64,000 nucleotides of DNA from CAVTWH01 sp963850915 (GTDB lineage Bacteria; Actinomycetota; Actinomycetes; Mycobacteriales; Micromonosporaceae): NCBI GenBank assembly GCA_963850915.1, contig CAWKND010000008.1:1-64000 (forward strand), read 5' to 3'. Position numbers and translations under genes: made by a program. The notes under the pieces are model-generated. The model did not search any database. It saw only the letters and a program-made list of their open reading frames with translations, and was not told the origin of the DNA. Below are positions 1-12,675 of this stretch, piece after piece. Position 1 is the first letter of the stretch. Every line of letters starts with the position of its first letter.

Positions 1-225
1 GACGGATCCCACTGCGGAAAGCGGTCCTCCAACGGCAATATCAGCACGTTGGCAAGCGGCGAGTATCCGGCGATCGGCGAGAAGCACGAGGCTCGTGACG
101 ATGAGCCAACTCGCCAGCCTCGTCCATCGCGTGCACAACAGAACAAGGCCGAGCAACCCGATCGCCATGAAAATATTCGACGTCCAGGAAAAAAAACCAA
201 GAGCCTTGGATAGGATGAAAAACAT
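1..225 (-). CDS. YdcF/ElyC-type DUF218 membrane protein, N-terminal part, frameshifted
   Basis: The minus strand reads MFFILSKALGFFSWTSN followed by two hydrophobic stretches, then after a one-base slip near position 72-77 continues as IAGYSPLANVLILPLEDRFP. This is the N-terminal signature of the DUF218 (YdcF/SanA/ElyC) family, whose members have two N-terminal membrane helices and an envelope-related role. The gene runs off the left edge, so the DUF218 fold itself is not seen. The chosen ATG overlaps the stop of the upstream RraA-like gene (TAATG), which implies translational coupling. An ATG at 255 in the same frame is possible but less likely. The slip is probably a sequencing error. The family is common in Bradyrhizobium-type alphaproteobacteria, unlike the actinobacterial bulk of the window. 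Confidence 0.6.
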   Translation of the reverse strand, partial: MFFILSKALGFFSWTSNIFMAIGLLGLVLLCTRWTRLASWLIVTSLVLLADRRILAACQRADIAVGGPLSAVGSV

Positions 226-950
226 TACAGTGTCCGATTCGATCTTACGGTACATCGCGACTTCCGCCAAGCCGCGTAGCGCGCTTTAGCATCGTCATTC
301 GGCGGATAAAGCCCCGGAAGCTTCACTCCGTTCTCGACTTCCGGAACACCCAGCTCTCGTAGAGTTCATGTTCGGCGCCCTCGTGCGCCACGTAGTCCAG
401 CAACCTGCGGGATGACGACGGCGCCGTCATCATCGGCGACGATCACGTCATCAGGAAACACCGCACAACCGCCGCAACCGATCGGGTCCTGCCAGGCGAC
501 AAAGGTCAGCTGATTGACGGAAGCCGGCGCCGCGACGCCTGCGCACCAAACCGGCAAAGCGCTCCTCAACACGCCGGCGCGGTCGCGCACCGCTCCATCG
601 GTTACCAGCGCCGCGACATTGCGCTTTTGCATTCTGGCGCAAAGGATATCGCCGAATATCCCGGCGCCGGCCACGCCCATGGCGTCGGCAACCACGACGG
701 CGCCTTCCGGCATCGCTTCGATCGCGGCGCGGGTTGAAACCGGATTGCCCCAGCTTTCGAGGGTGGCGAGATCCTCGCGCACCGGGATGAAGCGCAGCGT
801 GAAACCGCACGCCCGACCACGCGGCTTCCGGCCGGGCACGAGCGGTTTCGGACCATTCATCCAGCAGCGCCGGATGCCTTTGCGCAACAGCATGGTGGTG
901 ATCGTCGCCGTCGACACCTTGCGCAGAAGTTCAAACAGTGCGTCGCTCAT
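225..950 (-). CDS. RraA-like protein (4-hydroxy-4-methyl-2-oxoglutarate aldolase family), frameshifted
   Basis: The protein begins MSDALFELLRKVSTATITTM and carries the family landmarks GDILCARMQKR, ALVTDGAVRDR and IGCGGCAVFPDDVIVADDDG. These are the glycine-rich loop and the R/D residues that in active aldolases bind pyruvate and the metal. Family members are either RNase E activity regulators (RraA proper) or HMG/CHA-type aldolases; sequence alone does not separate them. The open frame breaks near 405. The expected C-terminus (LLDYVAHEGAEHELYESWVF, then LPGLYPPNDDAKARYAAWR) continues in other frames with a second slip near 340. The ATG at 950 is preceded by AAGGGG five bases away, preferred over the GTG at 956. 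It sits 18 bases after the aminotransferase gene and its stop overlaps the YdcF-like start, so the three form one operon. Confidence 0.7.
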
Positions 951-968
951 CGCCACCCCTTGAAGAGA

Positions 969-2147
969 TCACAACTTCCTCAGCCAGTCGCCAATGCGCT
1001 GCACGGCTTCGTGCATCTCATCGCGGGCGCCGGCATAGCACAAGCGCAGAAAGTTCTGGCCGCGCTGCGGGTCGAAATCGACGCCCGGTGTCGCGGCCAC
1101 GCCGGCTTCCTCCAACATGCGTTTGGCAAAAGCAAAACTATCGTTCGAAAAGCGCGACAGTCGGCATAGAGATAGAAGGCGCCGTCGGCCGGCAGAAACG
1201 AATCAAGCCCGCTTGCGGCAATCCATCGAGCAAGATGCGCCGATTTTCCTCGTAGCCGCGGCGCACCTTTTCGAGCTCCGCGCGATCGTCGAAGGCCGCG
1301 TCGGCGGCGATTTGTGCGAGCGTCGGCACCGAGATCGCCAAGTTTTGCTGCAAACGCTCGACCGCTCGAACGAGCGAAGGTGGCACGATCATCCAGCCGA
1401 TCCGCCATCCGGTCATGCAAAAATATTTGGAAAAAGAATTGACGATGATCGCAGCGCGGCGAAAAGCGCGCGGCGCAATCCGCGCGGAAGGCATAATCGA
1501 GGCCATGATAGATCTCGTCGGAGATCACGGTAATTCCTGCATCATCGGCGGCGCGGATCAGCTCCTCGAGGACCGCGGCTTCCATCATGGTGCCGGTCGG
1601 ATTGGCGGGTGAAGCCAAAATCACGCCGTGGAGCGGTTGCGCGCGATGGAGCGTCGAGGAGCGTTTCGCCGGTAATCGCCCATCGCGTCGCGGCCGTCGT
1701 TGCAATCCCGACCGGTTCGCAATCCAGCGCGCTGAGAATGTGGCGATAGGGCGGATAACCGGGCAGCGCGGTCGCGACGCGATTACCCGCTTCGAACGCA
1801 GCGAGAAACGCGAGCATGAAGCCTGCCGAGGAACCGGTCGTGACCACGACACGCTCCGGATCGATATCGAGCCCGTGCCAGTCGCCATAGGCCCGCGCGA
1901 TGCGCCGGCGAAGCGGCTCCATGCCCAGCGTTTCGGTATACCCGAGGGGCGCCCTCGACAGAGCGGCACGGGCCGCAGCGATAGCGCTCGGAGGCGCACC
2001 CGCGGCCGGCTGGCCTACTTCCATGTGGATGATGCGGCGGCCTTGCGCTTCAAGCCGGGCCGCCGCGGCCACCACGTCCATGACCATGAACGGCGGCACA
2101 TTGCTGCGCGCGGACGGTCGATAAGCTGCCTCGCCGCGCCCAAGCAT
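969..2147 (-). CDS. PLP-dependent class I/II aminotransferase, frameshifted
   Basis: Pieces in all three minus frames join into one fold-type I aminotransferase of about 390 residues. In order they are GQPAAGAPPSAI (N-terminal arm), TTGSSAGFMLAFLAAFEAGN, GYPPYRHIL, ASPANPTGTMM (cofactor-pocket NPTG), SDEIYHGLDY (Asp/Tyr contacts to PLP), and VNSFSKYFCMTGWRIGW, which holds the Schiff-base lysine. The C-terminus reads ATPGVDFDPQRGQNFLRLCYA and ends RIGDWLRKL. At least four one-base slips (near 1655, 1455, 1205 and 1150) break it. The transamination substrate cannot be read from the sequence. It is first in the small operon with the RraA-like and YdcF-like genes. The order and codon style match Bradyrhizobium rather than the neighbouring actinobacterial DNA. 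Confidence 0.75.
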
Positions 2148-2370
2148 CACTTGCCTTGAGCGGCACGGCTCAGTGGGCCGGAACCGCCCCGCTGCTGCCG
2201 TATTCGGCGGGCTTTCTGCGACCCGCCGATTGCAAAGGCGCTGGCGAAGTAGATCGGTCTGTTGACCGTCAACGGTCCGGCCAACTTGGCCTACGCTTGG
2301 CGGGCTGGGCAGAGTCCCAGCCGGCCGGACTGATTTGTCCCAGATGATAATCGGCAAATCTCCTAGCAAG

Positions 2371-3600
2371 ATGCACCGCGAAGAGACCAGCGTCGCGCGC
2401 GCGCGAGCGCTGATTACCGCGGCGGTCGCGTGACAATCGCCGCCGGGCCGGCGCGTGCGCAGAGCGGCCGGTATCCCCATCATCCGCGATGCCGAAACCG
2501 AGCAGCTCCTTCGCGATTACACCGCCCCCATTCTGCGCGCCGCCGGACTGACGCAGCAAAACATTCACATCGTCATCATCAGTGAGAAATCGTTCAACGC
2601 GTTCGTCATGGACGCGCACCGCATCTTCGTTAATTCGGGCGCCTTGATGCAGGCGACCACGCCAAATCAGCTCATCGGCGTCTTTGCCCACGAGACCGGC
2701 CACATTGTCGGCGGCCACCTGTCCAAAATGCGCCAGGAACTTGCCACCGCGCAAACCGCCGCGATCGTCGCCATGCTGCTCGGCGTCGGGGCTTTGGCCG
2801 CCGGCGCAAAGTCCGGCAGCTACGATATGGCCAATGTCGGTATGGCCGCGATCAACGCACCGCAGTCATACCTGATGCACACCCTCCTCGCCTATCAGCG
2901 CGCGCAGGAGGAACAGGCCGATCGCGCCGGGGTGCGCTTTTTGACCATGACCGGTCAATCGGCGAAGGGCATGTACGACACTTTCAAGCGCTTCGCCGAC
3001 GAGATGATGTTCACGTCGGCATATATCGATCCTACGTGCAGAACCATCCGATGCCGACGGAGCGCATGGCGGCGCTCGCCGAACTGGTGAAAACGCCCTA
3101 CTGGGACAAAAAGGACCCGCCGGAACTGCAATTCCGTCACGACATGATGCGCGCCAAGCTCTACGGCTTCACCGAGAGAGCCGATGTCGTCTCGCGGCAT
3201 TATCCTGCGTCCGACACCAGCCTGCCGGCGCGCTACGCCCGCGCCATCACGAGCTACCGCTTCGGCGACATTCGTTCCGCCCTCACCCAAATCGAAGGCC
3301 TCATTCAGGCAAAGCCCAACTACCCGTATTTCTATGAGCTTGAGGGCCAAGCCCTGCTCGAAAGCGGGCACGCGGCCGAAGCGATTGGCGCCGTTGCGCC
3401 ACGCTGCAGAGCTTGCGCCGAACCCGGCGCTGATCCAGATATTGCTGGCGCAGGCCATGATCGCCACCAACAACCCGAAAATGGCGCGGAGGCGGTGCCA
3501 CTGCTGCGGGCCGCCCTGGTCAAGGAACCGAAATCCCGGACGCCTATGAGCAACTCGCGATGGCCTACGGCCACAACAGCAACCTCGCCGATGCCGACTC
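2371..3600 (+). CDS. M48 family Zn-metalloprotease with TPR repeats (BepA-like), frameshifted and 3'-truncated
   Basis: After a probable signal peptide (TIAAGPARAQ, one slip near 2430), the protein reads IPIIRDAETEQLLRDYTAPI and then carries the M48 zinc site AHETGHIVGGHLS. The third ligand is in EEQADRAGVRFL, about 70 residues later. A helical TPR region follows (ARYARAITSYRFGD, YPYFYELEGQALLESGH, PNPALIQILLAQAMIATNN) in several frames, with slips near 3030, 3385 and 3500-3540. The family is the periplasmic BepA/YfgC-type protease-chaperone of Gram-negative bacteria, which would be out of place in an actinobacterium. The TPR reading stops at NLADADS near 3600 without a proper end, where the sequence changes to the actinobacterial surface protein. 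ATG at 2344 is an alternative start. Confidence 0.75.
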
Positions 3601-3648
3601 GAGCAATACGGTGGTGCCCTTGCCGCTTCGTTGCGTTGCGGTCTTGCT
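3597..3648. other. Probable chimeric junction between proteobacterial and actinobacterial DNA
   Basis: On the plus strand the M48/TPR protein loses homology after the codons for NLADADS, ending about 3600. On the minus strand the giant repeat protein follows its repeat consensus as far as VPGGTV (to about 3649) and then reads KTATQRSGKG instead of the expected TYTVTV. Both genes are therefore cut within about 50 bases of each other. A CTCGAG lies inside the interval. Base composition and gene content also change here. The simplest reading is an assembly or cloning chimera; a natural insertion would need a second boundary, which is not in the window. Confidence 0.7.
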
Positions 3649-6600
3649 CACCGTCCCGCCGGGAACGGTCGAGGTGACGTTGACGGTCTTGGTGATGGTC
3701 AACGCGCCGACCGGCGTCTGCGTGTTGCAGGCGGCGCAGGCGCCGCCCGTCGACGTGGGCGTGACGGCGTTGCCGAGGTTGTGGTCGCCGGTGTCCGGGT
3801 TGTTCACCACCGCCGCGTACGTGATCAGCGCGCTCTCCCCGACCACCAGGTCACCCGTCCAGGTCAGGGTGGCCCCGGTGAGCTGGGCGCCGCCGACGCT
3901 GGCCTGGATGCCGGCCGGGTCAACGGTGGCGTCGTCCAGCACGCCGGTGAGGTCGTCGGTGAAGCTGACCCCGGTCGCGTCGACGGCGCCGGCGTTGCTG
4001 ACCGTGATGCTGTACGCGACGGTGCCGCCCGGCACGGTGGCGGCCGGCGTGGCCGTCTTGGTGATCCGCAGCTCGGTGACCGGGGTGTCGGTCGCGCAGA
4101 CCAGGCAGGCGGCGCCGCCGGTCGGTGAGGTGACCGTGTTGGTCAGGTGGTGGTCGCCCTGGCCGATCTGGTGGACCTTGACGGTGTAGGTGACGGTCAC
4201 CGCCGCGCCGGCCGCGAGCGCGCCGACCCACTGGACGAGCGGGCTGCTGAAGCTGGCCGAGCCGCTGGTGGCGCTGACCGTCTGGAAGTCCGCGTCGTCC
4301 AGCACTCCGGTGAGGTCGTCGCTGACCTGCACGGTGGGCTGGACGACGGCGCCGTTGTTGGCCACCGTCAGGGTGTACCGCACGGTGTCACCGGCCGCGG
4401 CCGTGCCGCGGTCGACGGACTTGGTCAGCGATAGCTGGGCGACCGGGGTATCGGTGGTACACGGCTCGGTGGGGGTACAGGAGGCGCCGGCCACCGTCGA
4501 GGTGACCGAGTTGACCAGGTGCAGATCCCCGGTGTCCGGCTTGTTGACCTGCACCTGGTAGGTGACAGTGACCACGTCGGTGGGGTTGAGCGCCCCGGTC
4601 CAGGTCAGGTTGGGCGTGGTGAAGGTGGCCAGGCCGCTGGTGGCCGAGGCGTCGACAAAGGCGGCGTCGTCGAGCACCCCGGTCAGGTCGTCGGTGAAGG
4701 TGGCCGCCGGCAGCGCGGTCGCCCCGTTGTTGGTGACCGTCACGGTGTAGGTGACCAGGTCACCCGCGTTGGCGGCGATGCGGTCGACGGTCTTGACGAT
4801 GGACACCTCGCCGATGCGGGTGTTCGTTTGACAGTTGGGCGCGCCGGGGCAGTTGGAGCCGGGGATGGAGCTGACGATGGCGTTGGCGAGGGTGTGGTCG
4901 CCGGTGTCCGGGTCGTTGATGGTGGCGGTGTAGGTGACGATGGCGGCGGCGCCGATGTCCAGTGGGCCGGTCCAGGTCAGGTCGGTGCCGATCACCTGTG
5001 CCGTGCCGACGGTGGCGGCGATGTTGGAGACGACGGCGTCGTCGAGGATGCCGGCCAGCGAGTCGGTGAAGGTGGCCGCGGGCTGCGCCACCTGGCCGTT
5101 GTTGGTGACCGTCACCATGTACTGGATGGTCCCGCCGGGTACCGCGCTGCCACTGCTGACCGACTTGTTCATGGTGAGGCCGGCGATGGGGGTGTCGGTG
5201 GTGCAGGGCGTCGCGGACGTACAGGTGGCGCCGGTGGTCGGTGAGGTGACCGAGTTGGTGAGCCGATGGTCGCCGGTGACCGGGGAGTTGACGGTCACCG
5301 AGTAGGTGATGACGGACTGCGTGCCCGGGCTCAGGTCGCCGGTCCAGAGCAGCACGGCGGCGTTCATCGCGGCGGTGCCGACGGTTGCGCTGACGGTGTT
5401 GAAGACGGCGTCGTCCAGTACCCCGGACAGGTCGTCGCTGATCTGCGCCCCGACGATCGGGGTGGCGCCGGTGTTGTGCACGGTCAGTGTGTACGTGATG
5501 GTCTGGCCGGGGGCGGCGGTGGCGTCGCTGACCGTCTTGGTGATGGTCAGTTCGGTGATCGGGGTACTGGTGGTGCAGGTCAGGCAGCGCGCCCCGGGGG
5601 TCGTCGAGGTGACGGCGTTGACCAGCAGGTCGTCTCCGGTGGGCGGGGTGTGCACGGTGACGGTGTAGGTGACGGTGGCCGACCCCTCGGGGGCCAGCGT
5701 GCCGGTCCAGGTGAGGTTCGGGGAGGCGAAGCTGGTGGTGCCGATGGTGGCCGAGGAGTTGGTGAAGGTGGCGTCGTCGAGTACCCCGGAAAGGTCGTCG
5801 ACCAGGGTGGCATTGGTCAGCGTGGTCTGCCCGACGTTGGCCACCGCCACCGTGTAGGTCACCACACCGCCGGCGGTGACCGGCCCGGCGCTGACGCTCT
5901 TGCTGATCGTCATGTCGGACACCGGCGTCTGGGTGACGCAGGGGGCGCTGGTCTGGCAGTCGGCGCCGCGCACCGTCGAGGTCACCTGGTTGGCGAGGAT
6001 GTGGTTGCCCGGGTCGGGGTTCTTCACGGTGAACGTGTAGGAGATGACCGACGCCTGCCCCGGGCCCAGGTCGCCGACCCAGATCAGGTTGGGGGTGGTG
6101 AAGGTGGCCGTGCCGATGGTGGCCGAGGAGTCGGTCAGGTCGGCGTCGTCCAGCACGTCGCCCAGGTAGTCGGTGAAGGTGGCTCCGGCCAGCGTGGTCT
6201 GGCCGGTGTTGGTGACTGTCACCGTGTACCCGATGCTGCCGCCCGGCACGGTCGAGGTCACCGACGGCACCTTGACGATGGACATCGAACCGACCGGGGT
6301 GTCGGTGACACAGGGCGTTGCCGCCGGGCAGTTGGTCCCGGGCGAGGTGGAGGTCACCGAGTTGGTGAGCCGGTGGTCGCCGGTGACCGGGTTGGCGACC
6401 GTGACCGTGTACGTGACCGTCGCGGTGTCGCCAGCGGCCAGGTCACCGACCCAGGTCAGCAGCGGCGTGGCGAAGGTCGGTGTGCCGCTGGTGGCGGTGG
6501 CGGTGCCGAAGGCCGCGTCGTCGAGCACATCGGTGAGGTCGTCGGTGAAGGTGGCGCCGGGCACCGGGGTGGTACCGACGTTGGCGATCCGCACCTGGTA

Positions 6601-9600
6601 GGTCACCACGTCGCCTGGCGCGGCCGAGGTGCGGTCCAGGGTCTTGGTGATGGTCAGCTCCCCCACCGGCGTACTGGTGGTGCACGGGGTGGCGACCGGG
6701 CAGTCGCTGCCCGGCGTGGGCGAGGTGACGGCGTTGTCGAGGCGGTGGTCGCCGGTGTCGGGCCGCAGCACGGTGACCGTGTAGGTGATCACCGCGTTCT
6801 CCCCCGGGCCGAGGTCCCCGGTCCAGTGCAGCAGCGGCGTGGTGAAGGTGGCGGTCCCGCGGGTGGCGGTCGGGCCACCGGTGAGGGTGGCGTCGTCCAG
6901 GACGCCGGTGAGGTCGTCGGTGACGCTCACCCCGGTCACTGTGGTCTGCCCGCTGTTGCTGACCGTGATCTGGTACGTGACCGCCTCGCCGGGCAGCGCC
7001 GAGGTGACGTTGACCGTCTTGACGATGGCCAGCTCCCCCACCGGCGTGGTGGTGGTACAGGTGCACTGCACGCCCGGCGCGGTCGACGTGACCTGGTTGA
7101 CCAGCTGGTGGTCGCCGGTGTCCGGGGCGCGCACGATGGCCGTGTAGGTGACCACCGAGGTGGCGCCGGGCAGCAGTGTCCCGGTCAGGCGCAGCAGCGG
7201 GGTGAGGAAGGTGGCGGTACCTACGGTGGCGTTGACGGTGCCGAAGTCGGCGTCGTCCAGGACTGCGGTGAGGTCGTCGGTGAACAGGTCGCCGCTCTGT
7301 GTCGCCTGCCCCGAGTTGGTGACCGTGACGGTGTAGGTGACCGTGCCGCCCGGCACCGTGCTGGCCGGGGAGGCGGCCTTGGTGATCACCAGGCCGGCCA
7401 CCGTTGTGGTGGTGGCGCAGGTCACCGGGTCGCTGCGCTGCGCGGTGCAGTTGCTGCCGGGCGCGTTGGCGAGGACCAGGTTGGTCAGGATGTGGTCGCC
7501 GGTGTTGGGGTTGTTGACGGTCACGCGGTAGACGACGGTGGCGGTCTGCCCCACCGGTACGGTGCCGGTCCAGGTGAGCGTGGGGCTGGTGAAGGTGGGT
7601 GTGCCGAGGTCGGCCGAGGCCGAGTTGAAGGTGGCGTCGTCGAGCACCCCGGTGAGGTTGTCGGTGAAGGTGATATCCGTCAGCGGTGTCTGCCCCGAGT
7701 TCACGACGGTGACGGTGTAGGTGACCGGGTCGCCGGGCGCCGCTGTGGTCCGGTCCACGGACTTGGCGATCTGGGCGTCCCCGATCAGCGTGCTGGTGCC
7801 GCAGCCGGCGCCGGCCGGGCAGTTCGAGCCGGGCGTCGTTGAGGTGAGGACGTTGACCAGCCGATGGTTGCCGGTGTCCGGGTCCCGCACGGTGGCCGGA
7901 TAGGTGATCGTGGCGACAGCGGCGACCGGCAGATCGCCGAGCCATACCAGCGTGTCGTCCTGCCGGGTGACCGTGCCGATGGTCGCGTTGACCGGGCCCA
8001 GGTCGGCGTCGTCGAGGATGTCGGCAATGTTGTCGGTGAACGTGGCGCCGGTATGGACGGTCTGGCCGACGTTGGCGACCGTGATGGTGTAGGTGACGGT
8101 CTGTCCGGGCTCGGCGGTCACCGCGTCGACGACCTTGGTGATGCGCAGTTCGGCCACCGGGGTGAGGGTGGCACAGCGCGGGTCGCCGCCGGCACAGTTG
8201 TTACCCGGCGTCGTGGAGCTCACCTGGTTGGTCAGCCGGTGGTCGCCGGGGTCGGGCTTCCGCACGGTGGCCCGGTAGCTGACCACCACGAACACCCCGA
8301 TGGGCAGGTCACCTGTCCAGGTCAGGGTGGCGCCGGTGAGGTCCACGACGCCGGCGGTGGCGGTCACCGACCCCACCGTGGCGTCGTCCAGGATGCCGGT
8401 CAGGTCGTCGGCGAAGGTCGCGGCGGTGAGCGGTACCTGGCCGGAGTTGAGCACCACGATGGTGTAGTCGACGGTGCCACCGGCGCTGACCGCGGGCACG
8501 CTGGCCGTCTTGGTGATGGTCAGCGTGCCGACCGGGGTGGTCGTCCCGCACGGGCAGTTGTTCCCGGCCGTGGTGGAGGTGATGGCGTTGGTCAGCACCT
8601 TGTCACCGGTGTCGGGGTTGTTGACGGTCACCTGATAGTCGACGGTGGCCCCGGCCCCGGCCGCCAGCGTCCCGGTCCAGACCACGTTCGGCGTTGTGAA
8701 GGTGGCTGTCCCGACGGTCGCGGTGGGCCCGGCGGTGAGGGTGGCGTCGTCCAGGACACCGGTCAGGTTGTCGGTGAAGGTGGCGGTCGGGAAGTCGACC
8801 TGCCCGGTGTTGGTGACGGTCACCTGGTAGCTCACCACGTCGCCCGGCCGGGCGCTGCCGGACGAACTGGTTTTGACGATGACCAGCCGGCTGATCGGGG
8901 TGTCCGTGCTGCACGGGGTGCTCGCCACGCAGCTGGCCCCGGTGGTGGTGGAGACCACCGAGTTGTGCAGCAGCGCGTTGCCGGGGTCGGGGTTGCGCAC
9001 CTTCACCGTGTAGGTGACCGTGGCGGCGGCGCCGATGGCCAGGCTGCCGGTCCAGGTCAGCAGCGAGCCGTTGAGGTTCACGCTGCCGGTGGTGGCGCCG
9101 GCCGAGACGTAGCTGGCGTCGTCGAGAACGTCGGCGAGGTTGTCGGTGAAGGTGGCGGCCGGTTGGTTCAGCTGGCCGACGTTGCTGACTGTCACCGTGT
9201 AGACGACATTGTCGCCGGGGGCCGCCTGGGGGACGTTGACCGTCTTGACGATGCGCAGGTCCGCCACCGGGGTACGCACGGTACAGGCCGGATTGGTTCC
9301 GGCGGCCGTACAGTCGGCGCCGGGCGTGGCGGAGGTGACCCGGTCGACCAGCAGATGGTTACCGGCGTCCGGCCGGTTGACCAGGACGGCGTAGATGACC
9401 GTGGCCTGCTGGCCGACCAGCAGGTCGCCGGTCCACACCACGTCGGTACCGGTCAACGTGGCCGTGCCGGGGCCGGCGGAGACGGCGGGCCCGGAGACCA
9501 ACGTGGCGTCGTCCAGGACGTCCGCGATCGAGTCGGTGAAGGTGGCTGCGGTCAGCGGTGTCTGTCCGGTGTTGACGGCTGTCACGGTGTAGGTGACGGT

Positions 9601-12600
9601 GTCGCCCAGCGCGGCCGTAGCGTGGTCGCTGGTCTTCACCACGGTGAACCCGTTGACCAGCGTGGTCCGGGTGCAGCGCGGATCGGTGGAGCCGGTGGCG
9701 CAGTTGGAGCCCGCCGACGGGGAGGTGACGGAGTTGATCAGTGCTCCGTTGCCTGAGCCGCTGGGCAGCACGGTGACCCGGTACACCACCGTGACGACGG
9801 CGTCGACGGCCAGGTCGCCGGTCCAGGTGAGCAGCGGCGAGCTGAAACCGGCCGCGCCCGCGCTGGCCACCACGTCGACGAAGCTGGCGTCGTCGATGAC
9901 GTCGGTGAGGTCGTCGGTGAAGGTCGCGCCAGGGATGGGGGTACTGCCCAGGTTGGTGACCTGCACCGTGTAGGTCACCGTGTCGCCCGGGTTGGCGGCT
10001 GGCCGGTCGACCTGTTTGGAGATCTCCAGGGCAGCGACCGGGGTGGTGGTGGCGCAGGTTGTGCCGGTCCCGGTCAGCGGGCAGGTGGAGCCCGGTACCG
10101 GCGAGGTGACCGCGTTGTCCAGCACCCGGTCGCCGGTCACCGGGTTGTGCACCGTGGCCTGGTAACCGACCGTCACGGCGGCGCCCGGCGCCAGGTCGCC
10201 GGTCCACACCAGATCGGTACCGACCAGCTGAGCGCCGCCCACGGTGGCGGTGATCCCGGAGACGTCGGCGTCGTCGAGGATCCCGGACAGGTCATCGGTG
10301 AGTACCGCGCCGGTCAGCGCAACCTGTCCGGTGTTGGTGGCCGTGATCGTGTACCGGGCGGTCTGGCCCGGCTGCACCGCCGTCAGATCCACCTGCTTGA
10401 CCACCGTCAGCTCGCTGACCGGCGTGTCGGTGGTGCACTGCGGCCGGCCCGGGCAGCTGGCGCCCAGCGAGGTGGAGGTCAACGAATTGACCAGGTGGTG
10501 GTCGCCGGTGTCCGGGGTGTCCACCTGGAAGACGTAGGTGATCGTCGCGGTGGCGCCGGGCGCCAGCGGGGCCCCGCTGGCCCAGCTCAACAGCGGGGAG
10601 GCGAAGGTGACCGTGCCGTTGGTGGCACTGGACGTGACGAACGTGGCGTCGTCCAGCACGCCGGAGACGTCGTCCACGACGCTCAGCCCGGTGAGGTCCG
10701 TCTGGCCGGTGTTCTGCACGGTCACCGTGTAGGTGACCTGTTCACCGGGGGCGGTCTGGGTGACGTTGACGGTCTTGGTCACCGTCAGGTTGGCCACCGG
10801 CGTGTCGGTGATGCACTCCGGGGCGCCGGGGCAGTTCGAGCCGGGCGCGTCGGAGGAGAGCGAGTTGATCAGGTGGTGGTCGCCGGTGTCCGGGTCGTTC
10901 ACCCGCACGGTGTAGGTGGCGGTGCCGATCCCGCCGACCGGCAGCGGCGCGCCGCCGGTCCAGATCAGCAGCGGTGACTGGAAGACGATCGAGCCGCCGC
11001 TGGCCACCGCGTCAAGGAAGGTCGCGTCGTCGAGCTCGCCGGAGATGTCGTCTATGCCGACCAGGTTGGGGTAGACCACCTGGCCGATGTTGGCGACGGT
11101 GATGTGGTAGGTGACGACTGCGCCCGGCGAGGCGACGGTCGGGGTGGCGGTCTTGGTGACGTGCAGTTCGGCGACCGGGATGTCGTTCACGCAGGCGGCC
11201 GACGGGCAGTTGTTGCTCGGCGTGGCGGAGCTGACGATGTTGGTCAGCCGGTGGTTGCCGGTACCCGGCTTGTGCAGCACGATCTGGTAGGTCACCGTGG
11301 CGACCGCGCCGGGGTCGAGGTCGCCGGTCCAGGTCAGTAGTGGGGTGGCGAAGTTGACTGCGCCGGTGCTGGCGGCGGGGGCGGCCAGGTCGCCGTCGTC
11401 GAGGACCCCGGTCAGGTCGTCGCTGAACGAGGCGCCGACCAGCCGGGTCTGCCCGGTGTTGGTGACCCGCACGGTGTACGTGACGGTGTCGCCCACGGCG
11501 GTGGAGCTGCGGTCGGCCGACTTGGCGATACTCAGGCTGGCCACCGGCACGGTGACGGTGCAGGGCGCGACCGGCTGGCCGGTCGGCAGTGGTCCCCGGC
11601 ACCGTCGAGGTGACCGCGTTGGTCAGCCGGTGGTTGCCCGGGTCGGGGTTGCGCACGGTGGCCGTGTAGCGCACCGTCGCCGACGCCCCTGGGAGCAGCG
11701 TTCCGCTGAACAGCAGCTGCGGCGAGGAGAAGTTGACGTGCCGGTGGTGGCCGTGGGGGTACCGATGAGGGCGTCGTCCACCACGTCGGTCAGGTCGTCG
11801 GCGAACAGCGTGCCGGACTGGGTGGTGGTGCCGGTGTTGGTCACCACGACGGTGAACTGCACCGCCTCGCCCAGGTTGAGGCTGGTCTTGTCGGCCGTCT
11901 TGTCGATGCGCAGCCCGGCCACGGCGGTGACCGCCCGGCACGCCGGGTCGGCGGAGCCGGACGGACAGTTGGAGCCCGGAGCGGTCGAGACGACCAGGTT
12001 GGCCAGCTGGTGGTTGCCCAGGTCCGGATCGTTGATCCGCACCGTGTAGGTCACCGTGGCGACCGCGCCGACGGCCAGCGTGCCGGTCCAGGTGAGCAGC
12101 GGGGTGGTGAACGAGGCGGTACCGATGGTCGCGCCGGCGGTGCCGAAGGTGGCGTCGTCGAGCACGCCGGTGAGGTCGTCGGTGAAGGACACCCCGGGCA
12201 GGGTGGTCTGCCCGACGTTGCTGACGGTTGCCGTGTAGGTCACCACGTCACCCGGCTTTGCGGTGGCCCGGTCGACGGTCTTGACGACGCGCAGATCGGC
12301 GACCGGCGTGGTGGTGGTACACGCCGGGTCGGGCGAGCCGGCCGCGCAGTTGCCGCCGGAGGTGACCGTGCGGACCTGGTTGACCAGCCGGTGGTCGCCC
12401 GGGTCGGGGCTGCGCACCAGCACCGTGTACGTGACGGTGGCCGAGGCTCCGGCGGCGAGGGTACAGGTCCAGGTGAGGATCGGGGAGGTGAAGCCGACCG
12501 TTCCGCTGGTGGCGTTGGCGGTGCCGAAGGTCGCGTCGTCGAGCACCGCGGTCAGGTCGTCGGTGAACGAGGCGTTCGGGTAGCTGCCGGTGCTGGTGTT

Positions 12601-12675
12601 GGTCACGGTCGCGGTGTAGGTGACCGTACCGCCCGGGCTGGTGGTGGCCGGGCTGGCCACTTTGCTGACCCGGTA
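3649..12675 (-). repeat. Tandem array of about 25 DUF11-type repeats (~360 bp each)
   Basis: Each unit follows the plan xITKTVDxxxAxPGDxVTYT, then NTGQTxLxxATFTDDLTGVL with DDA, then a LLTWTGDL-like strand, VTYTVTVxxPDTGDHxLxNx, and a final SNCPxxxxCxTxTPV. By eye there are three units between 12,675 and 11,550, 21 complete units to about 3,700, and one partial at the join. Two features recur in nearly every unit: an Asp-rich LDDA motif and a Cys pair 2-10 residues apart, which suggests calcium-binding and disulfide-stabilised beta-sandwiches. Units differ clearly in sequence, so the array is old rather than a recent slippage product. Confidence 0.9.

Noticed and set aside
5266..9756. Long plus-strand open frames (858 and 630 codons) antisense to the giant repeat gene
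   Set aside because: They are Gly/Val/Asp/Arg-rich with no family pattern, and repeat with the same period as the DUF11 units. They are antisense shadows of a high-GC repeat gene.
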